Assembly (NCBI GenBank): GCA_035771175.1
Contig: JAYMFD010002346.1
Coordinates: 1 to 64,000, forward strand
Reading direction: 5' to 3'
Source of the DNA: Paratinospora sagittata
Lineage: Eukaryota > Streptophyta > Magnoliopsida > Ranunculales > Menispermaceae
DNA length: 64,000 nt
Shown here: piece after piece, positions 50,201-61,150 of the stretch
Layout of the letters: every line of letters starts with the position of its first letter
Position numbering within the stretch: position 1 is the first letter of the stretch
Translations under genes and position numbers: made by a program
The notes under the pieces: model-generated
Seen by the model: the letters and a program-made list of their open reading frames with translations, nothing else
The model's database searches: none
What the model was told of the DNA's origin: nothing

Positions 50201-53200
50201 ATTTGAGATTTAGGGGTCAAAAATTCATCGGGATATTGGAACGGAGTTCCATCTATTCTGGGGGGTTGCTTGAAGGATATTGGGACTCGCTCAAGGAGTT
50301 GGTGGAGATAGTAATCCGGTAGATTGGTCGCGATTGCCTCAAACACTTTCTCTAAGTATATTTAGTTCATTTAAACCAGAATTTTAGATTTGGGGTCAAA
50401 ATTCACCGGGATATTGGAATGGAGTTCCACCTATTCCGGGGGGTTCCTAGAAGGATATTGGGACTCGCTCAAAGAGTTGGTGGAGAAAGCAATATAGTGG
50501 ATTCGCGATTGCCTCAAACACATTTTTTAATTAAATTTAGTTCATTTGAACCAAAATTTGAGATTTAGGGGTCAAAAATTCATCGGGATATTGGAACGGA
50601 GTTCCATCTATTCTGGGGGGTTGCTAGAAGCATATTGGGACTCGCTCAAAGAGTAGGTGGAGAAAGTAATACGGTGGATTGGTCGCGATTGCCTCAAACA
50701 CATTTTTTAAGTAAATTTAGTTCATTTAAACCAAAATTTGAGATTTAGGGGTCAAAAATTTATCGGGAAATTGGAACGGAGTTCCATCTATTCCGGGGGT
50801 TCCTAGAAGGATATTGGGACTCGCTTAAAGACTTGGTGGAGAAAGCAATCCGGTGGATTGGTCGCGATTGCCTCAAACACATTTTCTAAGTAAATATAGT
50901 TCGTTTAAACCAAAATTTGAGATTTAGGGGTCAAAAATTCATCGGGATATTGTAACGGCGTTCCATCTATTCCCGGGGTTCCGAGAAGGATATTAGGACT
51001 CGCTCAAACAGTAGGTGGAGAAAGCAAAACGGTGGATTGGTCGCGATTGCTTCAAACACATTTTCTAAGTAAATTTAGTTCATTTAAACCGAAATTTGAG
51101 ATTTATGGGTCAAAAATTCATCGGGATATTGGAACGGAGTTCCATCTATTCCGGGCGTTGTTTGAAGGATATTGGGACTCGCTCAAGGAGTTGGTGGAGA
51201 AAGCAATACGGTGTATTGGTCGCGATTGCCTCAAACACATTTTCTAAGTAAATTTAGTTCATTTAAACCAAAATTTTAGATTTGGGGGTCAAAAATTCAC
51301 CTGGATATAGGAACGGAGTTCCATCCATTCCTGGGGTTCCTAGAAGGATATTGGGACTCGTACAAAGAGTTGGGCGAGAAAGCAATATGGTGAATTGGTC
51401 GCGATTGCCTCAAATTCGTTATCTAAGTGAATTTAGTTCATATAAACTTCCGATTTGGGTGTCAAAAATTCTGCAGGACCTCGGAATGAGGTTTGATCGA
51501 CTCTACGGGGTTCCTGGGATGATATTGGGACTTGCACAATGTGTTATGGCAGAAAAAAGCCCAGTGGATTGGTTATTTTTTCCTCAAACGCATTTCTAAG
51601 CCATTTTAGTTCATTAAATAAACCTTTTGTTTTGGGGGTCAAAAATTCATCGGGATATTGGAACCGAGTTCCATCTATTACGAGGGTTCCTAGTAGGATA
51701 TTGGGACGCGCTCAAAGAGTTGGTGGAGAAAGCAATACGGTGGATTGGTCGCGATTGCTTCGAACACATTTTCTAAGTAAATTTATTTAGTTCATTTAAA
51801 CCAAAATTTGAGATTTATGGGTCAAAAATTCATCGGGATCCTGGAACGGAGTTCCATCTATTCTAGGGGTTGCTAGAAGGATATTGGGATTCGCCCAACG
51901 AGTTGGTTGAGAAAGCAATCTGGTGTATTGGTTGGGATTGCCTCAAACACATTTTCTAAGTAAATTTAGTTCATTTAAACCAAAATTTTAGATTTAGGGG
52001 TCAAAAATTCACCGGGATATTGGAATGGAGGTCCATCTATTCCGGGGGGTTCCTAGAAGGATATTGGGACTCGCTCAAAGAGTTGGTGGAGAAAGCAATA
52101 AGGTGGATTGGTCGCGATTGCTTCAAACACATTTTCTAAATAAATTTAGTTCATTTAAACCAAAATTTGAGATTTAGGGGTCAAAAATTCATCGGGATAT
52201 TGGAACGGAGTTCCATCAATTCTGGGGGGTTGCTTGAAGGATATTGGGACTCGCTCAAGGAGTTGGTGGAGATAGTAATCCGGTAGATTGGTCGCGATTG
52301 CCTCAATCACTTTCTCTAAGTATATTTAGTTCATTTAAACCAGAATTTTAGATTTGGGGTCAAAATTCACCGGGATATTGGGATGGAGTTCCACCTATTC
52401 CGGGGGTTCCTAGAAGGATATTGGGACTCGCTCAAAGAGTTGGTGGAGAAAGCAATATAGTGGATTTGTCGCGATTGCCTCAAACACATTTTTTAAGTAA
52501 ATTTAGTTCATTTGAACCAAAATTTGAGATTTAGGGGTCAAAAATTCATCGGGATATTGGAACGGAGTTCCATCTTTTCTGGGGGGTTGCTAGAAGCATA
52601 TTGGGACTCGCTCAAAGAGTAGGTGGAGAAAGTAATACGGTGGATTGGTCGCGATTGCCTCAAACACATTTTTTAAGTAAATTTAGTTCATTTAAACCAA
52701 AATTTGAGATTTAGGGGTCAAAAATTTATCGGGAAATTGGAACGGAGTTCCATCTATTCCGGGGGTTCCTAGAAGGATATTGGACTCGCTTAAAGACTTG
52801 GTGGAGAAAGCAATCCGGTGGATTGGTCGCGATTGCCTCAAACGCATTTTCTAAGTAAATATAGTTCGTTTAAACCAAAATTTGAGATTTAGGGGTCAAA
52901 AATTCATCGGGATATTGTAACGGAGTTCCATCTATTCCCGGGGTTCCGAGAAGGATATTAGGACTCGCTCAAAGAGTAGGTGGAGAAAGCAAAACGGTGG
53001 ATTGGTCGCGATTGCTTCAAACACATTTTCTAAGTAAATTTAGTTCATTTAAACCGAAATTTGAGATTTATGGGTCAAAAATTCATCGGGATATTGGAAC
53101 GGAGTTCCATCTATTCTGGGCGTTGTTTTAAGGATATTGGGACTCGCTCAAGGAGTTGGTGGAGAAAGCAATCTGGTGGATTGGTCGCGATTGCCTCAAA

Positions 53201-54230
53201 CACTTTTTCTATGTATATCTAGTTCATTTAAACCAAAATTTTAGATTTGGGGGTCAAAAATTCACTGGGATATTGGAACGGAGTTCCATCTATTCCAAGG
53301 GGTTCCTAGAAGGATAGTGGGACTCGCTCAAAGAGTTGGTGGAGAAAGCAATACGGTGTATTGGTCGCGATTGCCACAAACACACTTTCTAAGTAAATTT
53401 AGTTCATTTAAACCAAAATTTTAGATTTGGGGGTCAAAAATTCACCTGGATATAGGAACGAAGTTCCATCCATTCCTGGGGTTCCGAGAAGGATATTGGG
53501 ACTTGTACAAAGAGTTGGGCGAGAAAGCAATATGGTGAATTGGTCGCGATTGCCTCAAATTCGTTATCTAAGTGAATTTAGTTCATATAAACTTCCGATT
53601 TGGGTGTCAAAAATTCTGCAGGACCTCGGAATGAGGTTTGATCGACTCTACGGGGTTCCTGGGATGATATTGGGACTTGCACAATGTGTTATGGCAGAAA
53701 AAAGCCCAGTGGATTGGTTATTTTTTCCTCAAACGCATTTTCTAAGCCATTTTAGTTCATTAAATAAACCTTTTGTTTTGGGGGTCAAAAATTCATCGGG
53801 ATATTGGAACCGAGTTCCATCTATTACGAGGGTTCCTAGTAGGATATTGGGACGCGCTCAAAGAGTAGGTGGAGAAAGCAATACGGTGGATTGGTCGCGA
53901 TTGCTTCGAACACATTTTCTAAGTAAATTTAGTTCATTTAAACCAAAATTTGAGATTTATGGGTCAAAAATTCATCTGGATCCTGGAACGGAGTTCCATC
54001 TATTCTGGGGGTTGCTAGAAGGATATTGGGATTCGCCCAACGAGTTGGTGGAGAAAGCAATAAGGTGGATTGGTCGCGATTGCTTCAAACACATTTTCTA
54101 AGTAAATTTAGTTCATTTAAACCAAAATTTGAGATTTAGGGGTCAAAAATTCATCGGGATATTGGAACGGAGTTCCATTTATTCTGGGGGGTTGCTTGAA
54201 GGATATTGGGACTCGCTCAAGGAGTTGGTG

Positions 54231-57200
54231 GAGATAGTAATCCGGTAGATTGGTCGCGATTGCCTCAAACACTTTCTCTAAGTATATTTAGTTCATTTAA
54301 ACTAGAATTTTAGATTTGGGGTCAAAAATTCACCGGGATATTGGAATGGAGTTCCACCTATTCCGGGGGTTCCTAGAAGGATATTGGGACTCGCTCAAAG
54401 AGTTGGTGGAGAAAGAAATATGGTGAATTTGTCGCGATTGCCTCAAACACATTTTTTAAGTAAATTTAGTTCATTTGAACCAAAATTTGAGATTTAGGGG
54501 TCAAAAATTCATCGGGATATTGGAACGGAGTTCCATCTATTCTGGGGGGTTGCTAGAAGCATATTGGGACTCGCTCAAAGAGTAGGTGGAGAAAGCAATA
54601 CGGTGGATTGGTCGCGATTGCCTCAAACACATTTTTTAAGTAAATTTAGTTCATTTGAACCAAAATTTGAGATTCAGGGGTCAAAAATTCATCGGGATAT
54701 TGGAACGGAGTTCCATCTATTCTGGGGGGTTGCTAGAAGCACATTGGGACTCGCTCAAAGAGTAGGTGGAGAAAGCAATACGGTGGATTGGTCGCGATTG
54801 CCTCAAACACATTTTTTAAGTAAATTTAGTTCATTTAAACCAAGATTTGAGATTTAGGGGTCAAAAATTTATCGGGAAATTGGAACGGAGTTCCATCTAT
54901 TTCGGGGGTTCCTAGAAGGATATTGGGACTCGCTTAAAGACTTGGTGGAGAAAGCAATCCAGTGGATTGGTCGCGATTGCCTCAAACACATTTTCTAAGT
55001 AAATATAGTTCGTTTAAACCAAAATTTGAGATTTAGGGGTCAAAAATTCATCGGGATATTGTAACGGAGTTCCATCTATTCTGGGCGTTGTTTGAAGGAT
55101 ATTGGGACTCGCTGAAGGAGTTGGTGGAAAAAGCAATCTGGTGGATTGGTCGCGATTGCCTCAAACACTTTTTCTATGTATATCTAGTTCATTTAAACCA
55201 AAATTTTAGATTTGGGGGTCAAAAATTCACTGGGATATTGGAACGGAGTTCCATCTATTCCAAGGGGTTCCTAGAAGGATAGTGGGACTCGCTCAAAGAG
55301 TTGGTGGAGAAAGCAATACTGTGTATTGGTCGCGATTGCCTCAAACACATTTTCTAAGTAAATTTAGTTCTTTTAAACCAAAATTTTAGATTTGGGGGTC
55401 AAAAATTCACTGGGATATTGGAACGGAGTTCCATCTATTCCAAGGGGTTCCTAGAAGGATAGTGGGACTCGCTCAAAGAGTTGGTGGAGAAAGCAATACG
55501 GTGTATTGGTCGCGATTGCCTCAAACACATTTTTTAAGTAAATTTAGTTCATTTAAACCAAAATTTGAGATTTGGGGGTCAAAAAACTCACCTGGATATA
55601 GGAACGAAGTTCCATCCATTCCCGCGGTTCCTAGAAGGATATTGGGACTCGTACAAAGAGTTGGGCGAGAAAGCAATATGGTGAATTGGTCGCGATTGCC
55701 TCAAATTCGTTATCTAAGTGAATTTAGTTCATATAAACTTTCGATTTTGGTGTCAAAAATTCTGCAGGACCTCGGAATGAGGTTTGATCGACTCTACGGG
55801 GTTCCTGGGATGATATTGGGACTTGCACAATGTGTTATGGCAGAAAAAAGCCCAGTGGATTGGTTATTTTTTCCTCAAACGCATTTTCTAAGCCATTTTA
55901 GTTCATTAAATAAACCTTTTGGTTTGGGGGTCAAAAATTCATCGGGATATTGGAACCGAGTTCCATCTATTACGAGGGTTCCTAGTAGGATATTGGGACG
56001 CGCTCAAAGAGTAGGTGGAGAAAGCAATACGGTGGATTGGTCGCGATTGCTTCAAACACATTTTCTAAGTAAATTTAGTTCATTTAAACCAAAATTTAAG
56101 ATTTATGGGTCAAAAATTCATCGGGATATTGGAACGGAGTTCCATCTATTCTGGGCGTTGTTTGAAGGATATTGGGACTCGCTCAAGGAGTTGGTGGAGA
56201 AAGCAATCTGGTGGATTGGTCGCGATTGCCTCAAACACTTTTTCTAAGTATATTTATTTCATTTAAACAAAAATTTTAGATTTGGGGGTCAAAAATTCAC
56301 CGGGATATTGGAACGGAGTTCCTTCTATTCCGGGGGTTCCTAGAAGGATATTGGGACTCGCTCAAAGAGTTGGTGGAGAAAGCAATCCGGTGGATTGGTC
56401 GCGATTGCCTGAAACACATTTTCTAAGTAAATTTAGTTCATTTAAAACAAAATTTGAGATTTAGGGGTCAAAAATTAATCGGAATATTTGAACGGAGTTC
56501 CATCTATTCTTGGGTTGCTAGAAGGATATTGGGACTCGCTCAGAGAGTTCGTGGAGAAAGCAATCCGGTGTATTGGTCGGGATTTCCTCAAACACATTTT
56601 TTAAGTAAATTTAGTTCATTTAAACCAAAATTTGAAATTTGGGGGTCAAAAATTCACCGGGATATTGGAACGAAGTTCCATCTATTCCGGGGGTTCCGAG
56701 AAGGTTATTAGGACTAGCTCAAAGAGTTGGTGAAGAAAGCAATCCGGTGGATTGGTCGCATTTACCTGAAACACATTTTCTAAGTAAATTAAGTTCCTTT
56801 AAACCAAAATTTTAGATTTGGGGGTCAAAAATTTACCGGGATATTGGAACGGAGTTCCATCTATTCCGGGGGTTCCAAGAAAGATATTGGGACTCGGTCA
56901 AATAGTTGGTGGAGATAGCAATCCGGTGGATTGGTCGCGATTGCCTCAAACACATTTTCTAAGTAAATTTAGTTCATTTAAACCCAAAACTTTAGATTTG
57001 GGGGTTAAAAATTCACCGGCATATTGGAATGGAGTTCCATCTAGTTCGGGGGTTGCTGGATGGATATTGGGACTGGCTCAAAGAGTTGGGCGAGAAAGCA
57101 ATCATGTGGATTGGTCGCGATTGCCTCAAACACATTTTCTAAGTAAATTTAGTTCATTATACCAAAATTTGAGATTTAGGGGTAAAAAATTCATCGGCAT

Positions 57201-58540
57201 ATTGGAACGGAGTTCCATCTATTCCGGGGGTTCGTAGAAGGATATTGGGACTCGCTCAAAGAGTTGGTGGAGAAAGCAATCCGGTGGATTGGTCGCGATT
57301 GCCTCAAACACATTTTCTAAGTAAATTTAGTTCATTTAAACCAAATTTTGAGATTTAAGGGTCAAAAATTCATCGGGATATTGGAACGTTGTTCCATCTA
57401 TTCCGGGGGTTCCTAGAAGGATATTGGGACTCCCTCAAAGACTTGGTGGAGAAAGCAATCCGGTGGACTTGTCGCGATTGCCTCAAACACATTTTCTAAG
57501 TAAATTTAGTTCATTTAAACCAAATTTTGAGATTTAGGGGTAAAAAATTCATCGGGATATAGGAACGGAGTTCCATCTGTTATGGGGGTTGCTAGAAGGA
57601 TATTGGGACTCACTCAAGGGGTTGGTGGAGAAAACAATCTGGTGGATTGGTCGCGATTGCCTGAAACACATTTTCTAAGTAAATTTAGTTCATTCAAACC
57701 AAGATTTTAGATTTGGGGGTGAAAAATTGACCAGAATATTGAAACGGAGTTCCATCTATTCCGGGGGTTCCTAGAAGGATATCGGGACTCGCTCAAAAAG
57801 TTGGTAGAGAAAGCAATCCAGTGGATTGGTCGCGATTGCCTCAAACACATTTTCTAAGTAAATTTAGTTCATTTAAATCCAAAATTTTAGATTTGGGGGT
57901 CAAAATTTCACCGGGATATTGGAACGGAGTTCCATTTTTTCCGGGGGTTCCAAGAAGGATATTGGGGCTCGCTCAAAGAGTTGGAAGAGAAAGAAGCCGG
58001 TGGATTGGTCGCATTTGCCTGAAACACATTTTCTAAGTAAATTAAGTTCCTTTAAACCAAAATTTTAGATTTGGGGGTCAAAAATTTACCTGGATATTGG
58101 AACGGAGTTCCATCTATTCCGGGGGTTCCAAGAAAGATATTGGGACTCGGTCAAATAGTTGGTGGAGATAGCAATCTGGTGGATTGGTCGCGATTGCCTC
58201 AAACACATTTTCTAAGTAAATTTAGTTCATTCAAACCAAGATTTTAGATTTGGGGGTGAAAAATTGACCGGAATATTGAAACGGAGTTCCATCTATTCCG
58301 GGGGTTCCTAGAAGGATATCGGGACTCGCTCAAAAAGTTGGTGGAGAAAGCAATCCGGTGGATTGGTCGCGATTGCCTCAAACACATTTTCTAAGTAAAT
58401 TTAGTTCATTTAAATCCAGAATTTTAGATTTGGGGGTCAAAATTTCACCGGGATATTGGAACGGAGTTCCATTTTTTTCGGGGGTTCCAAGAAGGATATT
58501 GGGACTCGCTCAAAGAGTTGGATGAGAAAGCAAGCCGGTG
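54231..58540 (+). repeat. Satellite array, mixed domain
   Basis: Tandem monomers without a single clean period. 56818-57237 matches 35920-36339, including the shared deletion TTCATTATACC; 57551-58036 matches 35400-35885. Between about 57650 and 58540 a three-monomer cassette repeats at about 537 bp (GAAAAATTGACC at 57721 and 58258). No gene is visible. Confidence 0.88.
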
Positions 58541-61150
58541 GATTGGTCGCGATTGCCTCAAACATATTTTCTAAGTATATTTAGTTCAATTAAATCCAAA
58601 ATTTTAGATTTCGGGGTCAAAAATTCCCCGGGATATTGGAAAGGAGTTCCATTTATTCCGAGGGTTCCTAGATGGATATTGGGACTCGCACAAAGAGTTG
58701 GGGGAGAAACCAATACGGTTGATTGGTCGCATTTGCCTCAAACTCGTTTTCTAAGTGAATTTCGTTCATATAAACTTCCGATTTGGGTGTCAAAAATTCA
58801 TCAGGATCTCGGAATGAGGTTTCATCGACTCTACGGGGTTCCTGGGAGGATATTGAGACTCGCACAATGTGTTATGGGAGAAAAAATCCCTGTGGATTGG
58901 TTATGGTTGCCTCAAACGCATTTTCTTAGCCATTTTAATTCCTTAAATAACATTTTTGGTTTGGTGGTCAAAAATTCATCGGGATATTGGAACCGAGTTC
59001 CATCTATTCCAGGTGTCGCTAGAAGGATATTGAGACTCGCTCAAAGAGTAGGTGGAGAAAGTCATCTGGTGGATTGGTCGCGATTGCCTCAAACACATTT
59101 TCTAAGTAAATTAGTTCATGTAAACCAAAATTTTAGATTGGGCGTCAAAAATTCACCGGGATATTGGAACGGAGTTCCATCTATTCTGGGGGTTCCTAGA
59201 AGGATATTGGGACTCGCTCAAAGAGTTGGTGGAGAAAGCAATCCGGTGGATTGTTCGCGATTGCCTCAAACATATTTTCTAAGTAAATTTAGTTCATTTA
59301 AACCCAAAATTTTAGATTTGGGGGTCAAAAATTCACCGGGATACTGCAACGGAGTTCCATTTATTCCGGGGGTTCTTAGAAGGATATTGGGACTCGCACA
59401 AAGAGTTGGGGGAGAAAGCAATACGGTCGATTGGTCGCAATTACCTCAAACTCGTTTTCGAAGTGAATTTAGTTCATATAAACTTTTGATTTGGGTGTCA
59501 AAAATTCATCAGGACCTCGGAATGAGGTTTCATCAACTCTACGGGGTTCCTGGAAGGATATTGAGACTCGCACAATGTGTTATGGGAGAAAAAAGCCCAG
59601 TATATTGGTCATGGTTGCCTCAAACGCATTTTCAAAGCCACTTTAATTCATTAAATAACACTTTTGGTTTGGGGGTCAAAAATTCATCGGGATATTAGAA
59701 CGGAGTTCCATCTATTCCGGGGGTCGCTAGAAGGATATTGAGACTCGCACAAAGAGTAGGTGGAGAATGCCATCCGGTGGATTGGTCGCGATTGCCTCAA
59801 ACATATTTTCTAAGTAAATTTAGTTCATTTAAACCTAAAATTTTAGATTTGGGGGTCAAGAATTCACCGGGATATTGCAACGGAGTTCTATTTATTCCGG
59901 GGGTTCCTAGAAGGATATTGGGAGTCACACAAAGAGTTGGGGGAGAAAGCAATGTGGTTAATTGGTCGCAATTGCCTCAAACTCGTTTTCTAAGTGAGTT
60001 TTGTTCATAGACACTTCTGATTTGGGTGTCAAAAATTCATCAGAATCTCGGAATGAGGTTTCATTGACTCTACGGGGTTCCTGGGAGGATATTGAAGACT
60101 CGCACAATGTGTTACGGGAGAAAAAAGCCTAGTCGATTGGTTATGGTTGCCTAAAACGCATTTTCTTAGCCATTTTAATTCCTTAAATAAAACTTTTGGT
60201 TTGGGGGTCAAAAATTCATCGGGATATTGGAACGGAGTTCCATTTATTCCGGGGGTCGCTAGAAGGATATTGGGACTCGCTCAAAGAGTAGGTGGAGAAA
60301 GCCATCTGGTGGATTGTTCGCGATTCCCTCAAACACATTTTCTAAGTAAATCTAGTTCATTTAAACCAAAATTTTAGATTTGGGGGCCAAAAATTCCCCG
60401 GGATATTGGAACGGAGTTCCATCTATTCCGGGAGTTCCTAGAAGGATATTGGGACTCGCTCAAAGAGTTGGTGGAGAAAGCAATCCGGTGGATTGGCCGG
60501 GATTGCCTCAAACACATTTTCTAAGTAAATTTAGTTCATTTAAACCTAAAATTTTAAATTTGGGGGTCAAGAATTCACCGGGATATTGCAACGGAGTTCC
60601 ATTTATTCCGGGGGTTCCTAGAAGGATATTGGGAGTCGCACAAAGAGTTGGGGGAGAAAGCAATCAGGTGGATTGTTCGAGATTGCCTCAAACAAATTTT
60701 CTAAGTAAATTTAGTTCATTTAAACCTAAAATTTTAGATTTGGGGGTCAAGAATTCACCGGGATTGGTCGCAATTGCCTCAAACTCGTTTTCTAAGTAAA
60801 TTTTTTTCATAGAAACTTCTGATTTGGGTGTCAAAAATTCATCAGAACCTCGGAATGAGGTTTCATTGACTCTACGGGGTTCCTGGGAGGATATTGAGAC
60901 TCGCACAATGTGTTATGGGAGAAAAAAGCCCAGTAGATTGGTTATGATTGCCTCAAACGGAATTTCTAAGCAACTTTAATTCATTAAATAACACTTTTGG
61001 TTTGGGGGTCAAAAGTTCATCGGGATATTGGAACGGAGTTCCATCTATTCCGGGGGTCTCTAGAAGGATATTGGGACTCGCTCAAACAGTTAGTGGAGAA
61101 GGCAATACGGTGGATTGGTCGCGATTGCCTCAAACACATTTTCTAAGTAA
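58541..61150 (+). repeat. Satellite subdomain rich in divergent monomers
   Basis: Four divergent monomers (GTGTTATGGGAGAAAAA type, with TTACGGGAG at 60103) lie at 58863, 59571, 60103 and 60904, paired with TTAAATAACACTTTTGG-type partners. Intervals of 708 and 532 bp are four and three monomers of about 177 bp. Lengths divisible by three leave a 386-codon stop-free reading at 58538-59698; its periodic peptide is just the monomer repeated. One monomer is truncated near 60762. Confidence 0.87.
60700..60830 (+). repeat. Truncated divergent monomer
   Basis: At 60755-60766 AATTCACCGGGAT runs directly into TGGTCGCAATTGCC. About 100 bp of the usual monomer between these points is missing. GAT at both edges of the break is consistent with microhomology deletion. 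Confidence 0.78.

Larger units (their letters stand above)
37983..54230 (+). repeat. Right higher-order repeat domain (10-14 monomer units)
   Basis: The private variant GAGATAGTAATCCGGTAG occurs once per unit, at 37983, 39589 (a second at 39767), 41911, 43694, 45838, 48334, 50305, 52269 and 54231. Intervals from 39767 on are 2144, 1783, 2144, 2496, 1971, 1964 and 1962 bp, or 12, 10, 12, 14, 11, 11 and 11 monomers. Each unit normally also carries one pair of divergent monomers; the 14-monomer unit carries two. Copies at matching positions are nearly identical, which points to recent unequal exchange. Confidence 0.88.

Noticed and set aside
55462..56247. 261-codon open frame as a possible gene
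   Set aside because: Satellite reading through standard and divergent monomers; the same peptide recurs at 38605, 42892, 53427 and 62437 as part of the HOR.
58668..60906. Minus-strand open frames of 60-72 codons in the divergent satellite zone
   Set aside because: They repeat with the monomer and have no unique content; readings of satellite DNA.
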